Origin: Lachnospiraceae bacterium
Lineage (GTDB): Bacteria; Bacillota; Clostridia; Lachnospirales; Lachnospiraceae
Length of the DNA stretch: 42,650 bases
Reading direction: 5' to 3'
Assembly: GCA_021202465.1 (NCBI GenBank)
Contig: JAJQCZ010000049.1
Span: 1 to 42,650, forward strand
Both the position numbers and the translations under genes were made by a program. The notes beneath the pieces were generated by a model. That model saw nothing but the letters and a program-made list of their open reading frames with translations, ran no database searches and was not told the origin of the DNA. Below are positions 1-8,094 of this stretch, piece by piece; the first letter of the stretch is position 1, and every line of letters starts with the position of its first letter.

Positions 1-751
<751 letters not shown>

Positions 752-768
752 CTATGTACTTTCAGTTT

Positions 769-791
769 AGACGAAACATAAGTTGTCGTCT
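769..791. promoter_or_regulatory. Inverted repeat upstream of the recombinase remnant
   Basis: AGACGA and TCGTCT form a perfect 6-base inverted repeat separated by 11 bases, about 40 bases upstream of the recombinase start. It could be an operator or part of a recombinase attachment site; neither is proven. Confidence 0.25.
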
Positions 792-874
792 TGAATAAGT
801 GTAGCCCTCACTGAAGATACAGGATTCGGAAATGCTGCAGGCAAAAATCAGATACTGAAAGGGAAGGCCTGAAA

Positions 875-1162
875 ATGTTATTGCTACGAGAATGGTTTGT
901 ATGGGGCGAAAGTGATCTTTTTATTTACGGAGTCCTCATGATTGTTGTCTCCGCACTATTGCCATTTCATCGTGAAAACGTCAAAGACAACTACAATTTC
1001 ATCGCTACCTGCTTAGCGATATATGCTATTTGTGAAGTTGTCGTTACATTAGGACCTCCGAACTGGACCCTCCTCATTATTTGCCTTTTTGCCGGAGGAA
1101 TTGCGCTTTCAATCGCACTTGGCAGAATCGTAAGAATGGTGTGGGCGAAATTCCGGAAATGA
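875..1162 (+). CDS. Small hypothetical membrane protein (95 aa)
   Basis: I do not recognise this protein. It starts with ATG eight bases after a purine-rich AAAGGGAAGG stretch that can serve as a ribosome site. It is 95 residues long and mostly hydrophobic. Three likely membrane segments lie near residues 16-31 (FIYGVLMIVVSALLPF), 43-59 (FIATCLAIYAICEVVVT) and 64-82 (TLLIICLFAGGIALSIALG), and the C-terminal tail is basic (RIVRMVWAKFRK), which suggests a cytoplasmic end. It stands alone between the recombinase remnant and the converging DUF488 operon, so it may be cargo left over from the mobile element or a native orphan. A small CCTGC/GCAGG hairpin lies just after its stop, at 1167-1179. No function is assigned. 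Confidence 0.5.
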   Translation: MLLLREWFVWGESDLFIYGVLMIVVSALLPFHRENVKDNYNFIATCLAIYAICEVVVTLGPPNWTLLIICLFAGGIALSIALGRIVRMVWAKFRK

Positions 1163-1184
1163 ACCTGCGTAGCAGGGGATAAAA

Positions 1185-1607
1185 TCACCGCTTGACAAGC
1201 TTCCTGTAATCGTTCCCTGTCTCCGTCTGAACCTGCATCCCCTTATCCTGCAGGAAGCCTGCGACGATGCTTCTGTGACAGATCGTTTCATCATCGTAGA
1301 AGCATGCCAGGCAGATGTCCTTTCCTGCTTTGCTTATCTCGCAGATTTCAGTAAGCAGCGGATCCGTTACGGCGGCATTTTCCCGGAATTCTCTGAGAAA
1401 CCGCGGAACGTATTCTGTCATAAAAGCCTCATAATTCCACGCGCCCTGCTCCCGCAGGGTGAGGTATCTCTGCAGGAGTTCCCAGGACGGAGACAGCTCC
1501 GGGACATGCCGCATGGCAGGATCCGGCTCCTCCCAGGATCTTACAATCACCCAGACTTCATCATAATCCTCAGGATTTACCCGACTTAATGATCGCACAT
1601 ATATCAT
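1185..1607 (-). CDS. DUF488-family protein
   Basis: A 140-residue soluble protein. The C-terminal stretch ICLACFYDDETICHRSIVAG, near residue 100, matches the conserved Cys/His-containing core of DUF488 proteins (usually a C-x(7-9)-CHR pattern). The N-terminus (MIYVRSLSRVNPEDYDEVW) is less typical. The start at 1607 follows GAGGAG with 9 bases of spacing. It is the last gene of a minus-strand series, 31 bases after the isochorismatase-like gene, so it is probably co-transcribed with it. The biochemical role of DUF488 is not established. Association with an ADP-ribosylglycohydrolase and a nicotinamidase-like hydrolase suggests, but does not show, a role in nucleotide or NAD-related salvage. Confidence 0.7.
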   Translation of the reverse strand: MIYVRSLSRVNPEDYDEVWVIVRSWEEPDPAMRHVPELSPSWELLQRYLTLREQGAWNYEAFMTEYVPRFLREFRENAAVTDPLLTEICEISKAGKDICLACFYDDETICHRSIVAGFLQDKGMQVQTETGNDYRKLVKR

Positions 1608-1638
1608 CTTTGTCTTCTCCTCGCTTCCAGTGGGCCTG

Positions 1639-2166
1639 CTACCTCTCTACCGAGATCTGGCAGCTTTCCATGACGGTCAGCGCCGCTTCATGCGCCTGAG
1701 GAGTCACCCCTGCACAGCAGCGCGCATCGACCGACACGGGGACCTCGGGCATGGCAGCTTTAAGAAGCAGAGCGTTTGATACCACACAGATGTCCGTGCA
1801 GAGTCCCACAAGCTCTACGGAGTCAACGCCGCCCTCGCGGTCCCGCGCCGCCAGATCCGCAGCCAGCGCGGTGCTGCCGAAGCATGGCTTTTCATAGACC
1901 TTTGCCTCCCGGACGGCCGGAACGGAAAGAAGGGCGGGCGCCAGCTGCCAGCCGTCGGTTCCTTTGATGCAATGAGGAACCGGAAGCTTTCTGCCTTCCT
2001 GCGTCTCCAGATAGTCCTCACCGTGGGTATCCTTTGTCACGAGAAGCGTTCCGTCAAACTGACGGACCTTCTCAAGCAGATGAGGCAGCATTTCCTGCGC
2101 TTCAGCGGTACCCAGAGCGCCGTCAACAAAATCATTTTGTACGTCCACAATGATGAGATATTTCAT
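1639..2166 (-). CDS. Isochorismatase/nicotinamidase-like cysteine hydrolase
   Basis: A 175-residue cysteine hydrolase. The N-terminal MKYLIIVDVQNDFVDGALG carries the catalytic Asp motif DVQNDF. TKDTHGEDY and PHCIKGTDGW correspond to the D-x-H and P-H-C-x(2)-G-T-x-G motifs of nicotinamidases, YEKPCFGST carries the expected lysine, and ELVGLCTDICVVSNAL contains the nucleophilic cysteine of the G-x-x-T-D-x-C-V motif. I chose the ATG at 2166 because it begins the conserved beta strand and has AAAGG upstream; a longer reading from 2205 adds residues atypical of the family. Nicotinamidases convert nicotinamide to nicotinate, but close relatives hydrolyse other amides, so the substrate is open. It lies 66 bases after the ADP-ribosylglycohydrolase gene. 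Together they could release and recycle nicotinamide-type groups (inference). Confidence 0.82.
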   Translation of the reverse strand: MKYLIIVDVQNDFVDGALGTAEAQEMLPHLLEKVRQFDGTLLVTKDTHGEDYLETQEGRKLPVPHCIKGTDGWQLAPALLSVPAVREAKVYEKPCFGSTALAADLAARDREGGVDSVELVGLCTDICVVSNALLLKAAMPEVPVSVDARCCAGVTPQAHEAALTVMESCQISVER

Positions 2167-2232
2167 GATGATTTTCAACCTTTCTGAGATTTTTCTGTGG
2201 ATCACCGTGCTTATACTTCGCCTTTTCCGTCC

Positions 2233-3081
2233 TCAGATACAGAATTCCCTCCATCGCCGGAGGACGTCGCACAGCGGTTCGTCCAGATAAGTGATGGCTT
2301 TCTCCTTCATCCACGCAGGGATGCCATAGGCCGCCTCTGCGATACTTCCGGTAATGGCCGCCAGGGTGTCGCTGTCCCCGCCCAGTGAAATGGCATTTCT
2401 GATGGCATCCTCAAAGTCCGTACTCTCCAGGAAGGCGATGAGGGCCTCCGGCACGGTATTCTGACAGGTCGCATCGAGTTGATACGTTGGCCGGATCTCA
2501 TCCAATGTTCTGCTCAGATCATAGCCGTATTCTTCTTCGATGTGCTCCCGGAGACGTTTCTTACATTCTGCCGGATCATCGTCAATGGGCGTCTCACCGT
2601 CCATATGGAACCCGCCGAAATAAAACCGGCACAGGAAAATGGCTTCTGCCGTCGCCCTGGCTCCTTTGATTCCTTCCGGATGATCATGCGTCACTTCCGC
2701 CGAACGTTCCGCCCATTCCAGGACCTTCGGCCAGCTTCCGGTCCGTGCCGCCAGACCGCAGTCCATCATCCACCCGCAGGGCGAGACGCGCATGGCCGCC
2801 CCGTTGCCGCAGCTGTGATACGGCTCCCGGCTCTCCGAAAGGATCCATGCTTTGGTCGTCTGGCTGTACCCGGCCTCCGGATACAGGCGTCCGTATTTTT
2901 TCAGAGAATCAATGAACTGATCCCGTTCGCCGCCCTTCATGATCGCATCGGCGACGGCACAGGTCAGGACCGTATCGTCTGTAAAAAAACAATCCTCTCT
3001 GAACAATGGAAAATCCTTTGTTTTAATATTGTTCAACTCGTAGACGGAGCCTACGATATCACCTATGATCGCTCCGAGCAT
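2233..3081 (-). CDS. ADP-ribosylglycohydrolase family protein (DraG/ARH-like)
   Basis: A 282-residue protein of the DraG/ARH fold, full length for the family. MLGAIIGDIVGSVYE is the typical start, FFTDDTVLTCAVADA provides the T-D-D-T metal ligands, and ISLGGDSDTLAAITGSIAEA provides the second D-S-D-T metal motif. These enzymes bind two Mg ions and cleave ADP-ribose from proteins, nucleic acids or small molecules. The target cannot be told from sequence. The start codon comes one base after the stop of the antitoxin remnant, with its GGAGG inside that reading frame, so translation is probably coupled. It belongs to the transcript that begins at the TPP riboswitch upstream of cytX unless there is an internal promoter, which I did not find. 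Confidence 0.88.
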   Translation of the reverse strand: MLGAIIGDIVGSVYELNNIKTKDFPLFREDCFFTDDTVLTCAVADAIMKGGERDQFIDSLKKYGRLYPEAGYSQTTKAWILSESREPYHSCGNGAAMRVSPCGWMMDCGLAARTGSWPKVLEWAERSAEVTHDHPEGIKGARATAEAIFLCRFYFGGFHMDGETPIDDDPAECKKRLREHIEEEYGYDLSRTLDEIRPTYQLDATCQNTVPEALIAFLESTDFEDAIRNAISLGGDSDTLAAITGSIAEAAYGIPAWMKEKAITYLDEPLCDVLRRWREFCI

Positions 3082-3082
3082 T

Positions 3083-3253
3083 TTATTCTGCCTCCGTCTC
3101 TACCAACGATTTTCTGATATCATCAAATGCGTCCTGCATGGGTGCCACTCTTCCTGCTCTGGCATCTTCCTCCGCCTCAGCCAGGGTTCTGTGCAGTTTC
3201 GATATCTCGCTGTGATGATTTCTTAAATCCGATGAAGGTCCGATTACTTCCAT
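3083..3253 (-). pseudogene. Shortened Phd/YefM-type antitoxin remnant
   Basis: A 56-residue reading frame. Its start MEVIGPSSDLRNHHSEISK is the N-terminus of Phd/YefM-family antitoxins, which use it for DNA binding and dimerisation. The rest, LHRTLAEAEEDARAGRV and APMQDAFDDIRKSL, resembles the C-terminal toxin-binding tail of the same family. The roughly 40-45 residues normally between them, including the conserved strand that follows 'PVYITKNG'-type text, are absent, so it looks like an in-frame internal deletion. No RelE/ParE/Doc-like toxin gene is next to it. The ATG at 3253 is chosen because it matches the family start. It lies between cytX and the ADP-ribosylglycohydrolase with almost no gaps, so it may persist only as a translational coupler, or as a reduced DNA-binding peptide. 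Confidence 0.6.
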
Positions 3254-3279
3254 GAAAAGCCACTTCTTTCTCAGGATAA

Positions 3280-4467
3280 TCACATTCTAACGCGATTTAT
3301 CTGCTTTTTCAACACCTTCGCGCAGACCAGACAGAGCAGGATCGTAAGCACCATATCCGGCAGGGTATTTCCCACGATCAGGTCTACATTCATCAGGTAC
3401 CGGTACAGCACAAATCCGATCACCCAGACAATCAGGTTCCGGGTGCTGAAATCCTTCCCGGAGACGTCCTCTTTTAAGATAAAATACGAGGCAATCTGTA
3501 TCGCGATCATCGGCGCGAAGACCGAACCGATCAGATAGAGAAAATCTGTGATATCATCCATCGGGAAGAGCATGGCGCTGACGGTTCCTATGACAGCGAC
3601 CACAAGGGCAACCCATTTGCCATCCAGCTTCGCCGAGACGGATTCGCTGGAAATGCCCGCCGAATAGGCGTCAAGAAAAGTCGTGGTAACGGTTGAAAAG
3701 ACAATAATGACCAGCCCGACGATCCCCAGCCCGGCCTTCAGGAGAATCTGCGCAATATCCGACTCTCCGGTGCAGATTGCCGCGCCCATGCCGATCACAT
3801 ACATCCAGCAGCTGACCAGGCCGTAGACGATGGCACTGACTGCGGTAGCCCGTACCGGTTCCTTCGCCTCTCTGGTATAGTCGCTGATCAGCGGCAGCCA
3901 CGACAGAGGCATCGCCACACTCAGCTCCACCGCCGCACCGAAGCTCATCCCCTCCCCGGATATCTCCCAGATGTTTCCCGAGTGGAAGATCACAAAGCAG
4001 AGGACGATCGTCAGACAAAACAGCGCCGCCATGGCGACCGTATTGATCTTCCCGAGATTGCGAATCCCGATGAAGATCCACAGACAGATCAGCGCTCCTA
4101 TGACCAGGCACCAGAACCATGAGCCCACGTTCCAGACGCCATTTGCGGCAAGTGCTCCGTCATAGATCATGATGGCCGTCCAGCCAACCAGCTGAAGAAT
4201 GTTCAGAACAGAAAAGAGCAGGCTCCCCTTCTGACCGAAGCTCATTTTTACAGTCTCCATCGCGCTGCGGCGGGCGAGCCCTCCGATCAGCCCTGCGCAG
4301 AACAACAGCACACAGCCGATCACATGCCCTACGAGAATGGCCGCAAGCCCCGTCATGAATCCCATCCCGGCAAAATACGTGCCGGTGAGGATTTCTGCAA
4401 TCGAGACGCCCGCGCCAAACCAGATGAGTCCATTTTCAAATACAGATGTTCCGGAATTACTTTTCAT
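3280..4467 (-). CDS. cytX: CytX-type hydroxymethylpyrimidine permease
   Basis: A 395-residue integral membrane protein of the nucleobase:cation symporter-1 (purine/cytosine permease) family. It has about 12 hydrophobic segments, and the early text ENGLIWFGAGVSIAEILTG and the loop SWLPLISDYTREAKEPV are typical of the CytX subgroup. CytX proteins are predicted to import HMP, the pyrimidine precursor of thiamine, and are characteristically preceded by TPP riboswitches, as here. The start at 4467 is chosen because AAGGAGG lies nine bases upstream; a longer in-frame reading to 4551 would run into the riboswitch terminator. It is the first gene of a minus-strand operon (cytX, antitoxin remnant, ADP-ribosylglycohydrolase, cysteine hydrolase, DUF488). 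Repression by thiamine pyrophosphate is expected. Confidence 0.9.
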   Translation of the reverse strand: MKSNSGTSVFENGLIWFGAGVSIAEILTGTYFAGMGFMTGLAAILVGHVIGCVLLFCAGLIGGLARRSAMETVKMSFGQKGSLLFSVLNILQLVGWTAIMIYDGALAANGVWNVGSWFWCLVIGALICLWIFIGIRNLGKINTVAMAALFCLTIVLCFVIFHSGNIWEISGEGMSFGAAVELSVAMPLSWLPLISDYTREAKEPVRATAVSAIVYGLVSCWMYVIGMGAAICTGESDIAQILLKAGLGIVGLVIIVFSTVTTTFLDAYSAGISSESVSAKLDGKWVALVVAVIGTVSAMLFPMDDITDFLYLIGSVFAPMIAIQIASYFILKEDVSGKDFSTRNLIVWVIGFVLYRYLMNVDLIVGNTLPDMVLTILLCLVCAKVLKKQINRVRM

Positions 4468-4549
4468 GCTTTGCCTCCTTCGTGTACTTCCCTGTGTTGC
4501 CTTATCCGTTTTTCGAAAACAAATCAGGTTTCGTCGCTCCAGATCAAAC

Positions 4550-4582
4550 AAAAAAGAGAGATACCTGAACCGATACCTCTCT
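4550..4582 (-). terminator. Intrinsic terminator, expression platform of the TPP riboswitch
   Basis: On the minus strand an 11-pair stem (4572-4582 with 4555-4565, two G-U pairs) is followed by a run of T (complement of 4550-4554). It lies between the aptamer and the cytX start, as expected for transcription attenuation when TPP is bound. Confidence 0.8.
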
Positions 4583-4597
4583 GGAATGTCATAATGG

Positions 4598-4690
4598 CTG
4601 CTTCCTACGTCGGCATTATCCGAATCAGGTTGATAAGGGTCGGAACTATCTGTTCCCTCTCAGCCCGCCTCACGAGCTCCCCTGCTTGTT
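4598..4690 (-). promoter_or_regulatory. TPP riboswitch (THI element) upstream of cytX
   Basis: On the minus strand the conserved THI-box segments appear in order: GGGGAGC, GGCTGAGAGGGAA, GACCCTTATCAACCTGATT, CGGATAATGCCGACGTAGGA. These are the thiamine-pyrophosphate aptamer core. The terminator at 4550-4582 follows, so TPP binding should stop transcription of cytX and the genes after it. Confidence 0.93.
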
Positions 4691-4699
4691 TTCTTCATT

Positions 4700-4728
4700 A
4701 TTATATAGTATCTGCCTGTGCTTTGCAA
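4700..4728 (-). promoter_or_regulatory. Sigma-A promoter of the TPP-riboswitch transcript
   Basis: On the minus strand TTGCAA (4723-4728) and TATAAT (4700-4705) are separated by 17 bases and lie just upstream of the aptamer. Confidence 0.75.
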
Positions 4729-4789
4729 GGGCGGAATCAGCAAAGCCCAGACAGAATCACTGTCGCTTTTTGCAGAAAAAGAATAATCC

Positions 4790-4818
4790 TTGCATAATCA
4801 GAAAAGACGCTGTATGAT
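4790..4818 (+). promoter_or_regulatory. Promoter of the amino-acid ABC importer
   Basis: TTGCAT (4790-4795), 17 bases, TATGAT (4813-4818), about 40 bases before the lipoprotein start. Confidence 0.6.
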
Positions 4819-4858
4819 GATTAGGTAATCGAAAAATTTCAAAACAGGAGTGAAGAAA

Positions 4859-5740
4859 ATGAAAAAGATCCTTGCTATGATCCTGGCTCTGACCATGTGT
4901 CTGGCCCTGGCTGCCTGTGGTTCCAGCGATGCTTCCACAGACGACACGACTGCATCCGCCACGGAAGCCGCAGCGGAGACCTCCGGCACGGAGGAAGAAT
5001 CCAGCGCGGAAGAGACGTCCGGTGCGGAAGAGGAAACCGGCACGGAGGAGGCGTCCGCCACCTTCACAACCGTCACCGAGGGCGTGCTCACCATGAGCAC
5101 CAACGCTGCTTTCCCTCCCTATGAGATGACCACCGACGACGGCGGTTTCGAAGGCATCGATGTAGAGTTTGCCACTGCGATCGCTGAGAAGCTGGGGCTG
5201 GAGCTCCAGATTGACGACATGGACTTTGACTCCGCGCTGCTGGCTGTGCAGCAGGGTAAGAGCGACATCGTCATGGCCGGTGTCTCTGTCACGGAAGATC
5301 GTCTGCTGGTGATGGACTTCTCTGATTCCTATGCCACCGGTGTGCAGGTTGTTATTGTCCCCGAAGGTTCTGATGTGACCGTTGACACACTGGGAGATTA
5401 CGTCATTGGCACACAGCGGGCCACCACCGGCTACATTTACTGCACCGACGACTATGGTGAAGATCATGTCGTTGCCTACGACAATGGTATCACGGCTGTT
5501 CAGGCACTGATGAACGGTCAGGTGGACTGCGTCGTCATCGACAGCGCTCCCGCCCAGGAATTCGTCGCTGCCAATGCCGGCCTGACCATTCTGGACACCG
5601 AGTATGTCAGCGAAGAGTACGCCATCGGTATGGCGAAGGGCAACACGGCTCTTGTTGATGCAGTCAACAGCGCTCTGGAAGAACTGACCGCTGATGGCAC
5701 GATTCAGTCCATTATAGACAAATACATTACCGCCGAGTAA
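4859..5740 (+). CDS. Polar amino-acid ABC transporter substrate-binding lipoprotein
   Basis: A 293-residue lipoprotein that captures an amino acid outside the membrane. The signal peptide MKKILAMILALTMCLALAAC ends in a lipobox LAAC, so the cysteine is lipid-anchored. It is followed by a Glu/Thr/Ser-rich linker of about 40 residues with repeats of SGTEEESSAEETSGAEEE type. The SBP_bac_3 domain then begins (LTMSTNAAFPPYEMTTDDGG, FEGIDVEFATAIAEKLGLEL, VMAGVSVTEDR). I chose the ATG at 4859, eight bases after AGGAG; the GTG at 4850 overlaps the ribosome site. The permease and ATPase genes follow on the same strand. The ligand (glutamine, cystine, arginine or another polar amino acid) cannot be fixed from sequence. 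Confidence 0.9.
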   Translation: MKKILAMILALTMCLALAACGSSDASTDDTTASATEAAAETSGTEEESSAEETSGAEEETGTEEASATFTTVTEGVLTMSTNAAFPPYEMTTDDGGFEGIDVEFATAIAEKLGLELQIDDMDFDSALLAVQQGKSDIVMAGVSVTEDRLLVMDFSDSYATGVQVVIVPEGSDVTVDTLGDYVIGTQRATTGYIYCTDDYGEDHVVAYDNGITAVQALMNGQVDCVVIDSAPAQEFVAANAGLTILDTEYVSEEYAIGMAKGNTALVDAVNSALEELTADGTIQSIIDKYITAE

Positions 5741-5765
5741 TATCGCATCTGTCTGACAAAGAGGA

Positions 5766-5798
5766 CGGGCAGGAGCCGGATGAGCCGCCTCCTGCCCG
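5766..5798 (+). terminator. Intercistronic hairpin between binding protein and permease
   Basis: CGGGCAGGAG (5766-5775) pairs with CTCCTGCCCG (5789-5798). Only a short T stretch follows, so it is likely a partial terminator or a 3' stabiliser that keeps binding-protein mRNA more abundant than permease mRNA, a common arrangement in ABC importers. Confidence 0.6.
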
Positions 5799-5832
5799 AT
5801 CTTTACAGGAAAGAAAGGAAGGGGGCGTTTTT

Positions 5833-6597
5833 TTGGAATCCTATACCCTGTGGAAGACAATGATTTCCAGCGGCGAGGAAGTCACGTTCTGGCAGAATTT
5901 TTATGTCAAATTCTACCAGGCCTTTATTGAGGCGGATCGCTGGAAACAATATCTGAACGGCGTGGGCACTACGTTGCTGGTTACAGCCATTGCACTGGTC
6001 ATCGGTATCATTCTGGGTGTTTTAGTGGCCATGCTGCGCACGGCCCACGATCAGCAGCTGCCCGGTCACCGCAATCCCCTGTTGGGTGTGCTCAACGTGA
6101 TCTGCTCCATTTACACCACCGTTATTCGCGGCACGCCCATGATGGTTCAGCTGCTCATTATGGGAATGGTGATCTTCTCCAGCAGCCGTAACTTTACCGC
6201 TGTCGGCGCCCTGACACTGGGCATCAACTCCGGCGCCTATGTGGCGGAAATCATCCGCGGCGGACTCATGTCTCTGGATCCCGGTCAGGCGGAGGCCGGC
6301 CGTTCCCTGGGTCTGGGCTACATTGATACCATGCGCTATATCGTCATTCCTCAGGCCTTTAAAGCAGTTCTTCCGGCGCTGAGCAATGAATTTATTATTT
6401 TGCTCAAGGACACATCTCTGATCACCTGCATCGGCGGCAAGGAACTGCTGTATGCGGCCCAGGGAATCTACAGCCGCACCTACGAAGCGATGTTCCCGCT
6501 GATCGGCACGGCTGTCATCTACCTGGCCATGGTCATGATATTAACCTGGCTCCAGGGGAAACTGGAAAGGAGGCTGCGCGAAAGTGATCGTCGTTAA
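5833..6597 (+). CDS. Amino-acid ABC transporter permease
   Basis: A 254-residue inner-membrane permease of the HisMQ/GlnP family. It has an N-terminal membrane segment ([20 protein letters not shown]), the text [18 protein letters not shown] typical of this family, and the EAA coupling loop [22 protein letters not shown] that contacts the ATPase. The start is taken as TTG at 5833 after a GGAAGGGGG stretch; an internal ATG (MISSGEEV) is the alternative and would only shorten the cytoplasmic N-terminus. The 3' end overlaps the ATPase gene by 14 bases, so the two are translationally coupled. It imports the amino acid delivered by the upstream lipoprotein and probably works as a homodimer. Confidence 0.9.
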   Translation: MESYTLWKTMISSGEEVTFWQNFYVKFYQAFIEADRWKQYLNGVGTTLLVTAIALVIGIILGVLVAMLRTAHDQQLPGHRNPLLGVLNVICSIYTTVIRGTPMMVQLLIMGMVIFSSSRNFTAVGALTLGINSGAYVAEIIRGGLMSLDPGQAEAGRSLGLGYIDTMRYIVIPQAFKAVLPALSNEFIILLKDTSLITCIGGKELLYAAQGIYSRTYEAMFPLIGTAVIYLAMVMILTWLQGKLERRLRESDRR

Positions 6598-7306
6598 CGA
6601 TTTGCACAAGAGCTTTGGAAACAACGAGGTGCTTTGCGGCATTACGGAGCATATTAAAGAGGGAGAAAAGGTAGTCATCATCGGCCCCTCCGGCTCCGGC
6701 AAGTCCACCTTCCTGCGCTGCCTCAATCTGCTGGAAATGCCCACCAGCGGTGAGATTATTTTTGACGGAGTGTCTATGACGGCCCCTAAGACAAATATCA
6801 ATCAGATGCGCCAGAAGATGGGCATGGTGTTCCAGCACTTCAACCTGTTCAACAACCTCACGGTCCTCAGAAATATGACGCTGGCTCCGGTACAGCTCAA
6901 ACGGATGAGCAAAGAGGAGGCCGAAGAAAATGCCATGGCTCTGCTGCAGCGTGTCGGACTGGCAGACAAAGCCAACGCATTTCCCGCTCAGCTCTCCGGT
7001 GGTCAGAAACAGCGGATTGCCATTGTCCGCGCCCTGGCCATGAAACCCAAGGTCATGCTCTTTGACGAGCCCACCTCGGCCCTGGACCCGGAAATGGTGG
7101 GCGAGGTGCTGGACGTAATGAAGGAGCTGGCAGAGGATGGAATGACGATGGTCGTGGTCACCCATGAAATGGGATTTGCACGGGAAGTCGCCACACGCGT
7201 TCTCTTTATGGACGGAGGCAACATTCTGGAGCAGGGTACCCCGCAGCAGATTTTCTCCCATCCTCAGGAGGAGCGGACGAAGCTCTTCCTCTCCAAGGTT
7301 CTGTAA
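6584..7306 (+). CDS. Amino-acid ABC transporter ATP-binding protein (GlnQ-like)
   Basis: A 240-residue ATPase that powers the neighbouring permease. Walker A is [11 protein letters not shown] (about residues 33-43), the Q-loop is MVFQHFNLF, the signature is [12 protein letters not shown], Walker B is [14 protein letters not shown] and the switch histidine is in [10 protein letters not shown]. The length and motif set are standard for polar amino-acid transporters. It starts with GTG inside the end of the permease gene. It is the last gene of the three-gene importer operon and is followed by a strong bidirectional hairpin. Confidence 0.95.
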   Translation: MIVVNDLHKSFGNNEVLCGITEHIKEGEKVVIIGPSGSGKSTFLRCLNLLEMPTSGEIIFDGVSMTAPKTNINQMRQKMGMVFQHFNLFNNLTVLRNMTLAPVQLKRMSKEEAEENAMALLQRVGLADKANAFPAQLSGGQKQRIAIVRALAMKPKVMLFDEPTSALDPEMVGEVLDVMKELAEDGMTMVVVTHEMGFAREVATRVLFMDGGNILEQGTPQQIFSHPQEERTKLFLSKVL

Positions 7307-7320
7307 TAAAGATAACACAA

Positions 7321-7391
7321 GGGACAAAAAGCGCCCACAGCCGTCGGAATCTGTTTTCCGGCAGTTGTGGGCGATTTTCGTTTTTTGTCCC
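7321..7391. terminator. Bidirectional nested-hairpin terminator
   Basis: An inner stem (GCGCCCACAGCCGTCGGAA near 7331-7349 with its partner 7356-7373, a few mismatches) sits inside an outer pair, GGGACAAAAA (7321-7330) and TTTTTTGTCCC (7381-7391). T-rich sequence flanks the hairpin on both strands, serving the importer operon (+) and the converging PAP2 gene (-). Its stem resembles that of the terminator at 10452-10505. Confidence 0.8.
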
Positions 7392-8063
7392 TTATAAAAG
7401 CACTTCCAGCCGTCCCCGTAAAAGCCGCCGCCAGTTCGTATGATAGGCAATCACATACAGGATGAGGCTCACGGCCGCGCCGCAGGCCACATCGATTACC
7501 GAATGCTGCTTCACAAACATCGTGGAGATACTGATCAGAATCATCAGCAGGATGATCGCCGCCTGACGGCCTCTGTGCCCCTGAAACAGCTTTGACCGCG
7601 CTGTCACCAGAGCGACAGAGATGGAGGAAGACACATGAATCGACGGGCACACATTGACTGCGGCGTCCACGCCGCGCACCAGATTCACCAGCACACAGAA
7701 AATATTTCTGTTTTCCACCTCTTCCCGAAGATTTAATCCATTCGGAAACAGCACATAGCAGAGCAGGCAGAACGTCATCCCGGTAAACATGATAAACCAC
7801 AGCTGCTGAAACTCCTCTTTGTCACGCAGCATATACCAAACCAGCGACAGGAAGAACGCCGGATACCAGGCAAAATAAAAGACGATAAAATATTCGCAGA
7901 AGGGAATCCGATCATCCAGTGCACTGTGCAGGATGTAGCGGGGTTCCATCGTGAAGTCCAGCACAAAAAACGCCACCACATAGAACACCAGATACAGCAT
8001 GGCATAACAGTAAGTATGTCCCAGAATCCAGGCCTTCAGGCTTCCGATTTTTTCTCTGATCAT
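7392..8063 (-). CDS. PAP2-superfamily membrane phosphatase
   Basis: A 223-residue integral membrane protein with about six hydrophobic segments. The conserved phosphatase motifs are visible in NVCPSIHVSSSISVAL (the P-S-x-H motif with the catalytic-site histidine) and MFVKQHSVIDVACG (the H-S-x-x-D motif). The N-terminal K-x(6)-R-P motif is not clear, which is common in the inositolphosphotransferase/Aur1-like branch. PAP2 enzymes remove phosphate from lipid phosphates such as phosphatidate or undecaprenyl pyrophosphate, or transfer lipid head groups. The gene is third in a minus-strand operon, 31 bases after the PLD-type synthase gene. The pairing fits phospholipid remodelling, but the exact substrate is unknown. 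Confidence 0.85.
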   Translation of the reverse strand: MIREKIGSLKAWILGHTYCYAMLYLVFYVVAFFVLDFTMEPRYILHSALDDRIPFCEYFIVFYFAWYPAFFLSLVWYMLRDKEEFQQLWFIMFTGMTFCLLCYVLFPNGLNLREEVENRNIFCVLVNLVRGVDAAVNVCPSIHVSSSISVALVTARSKLFQGHRGRQAAIILLMILISISTMFVKQHSVIDVACGAAVSLILYVIAYHTNWRRLLRGRLEVLL

Positions 8064-8094
8064 AAATCAGCACCACCTTATCAGGGGTATGATA

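Noticed and set aside
4757-5860. A long open frame (367 aa) on the minus strand across the binding-protein gene
   Set aside because: It is the antisense shadow of the lipoprotein gene, which has a clear signal peptide, lipobox, ribosome site and family motifs on the plus strand.
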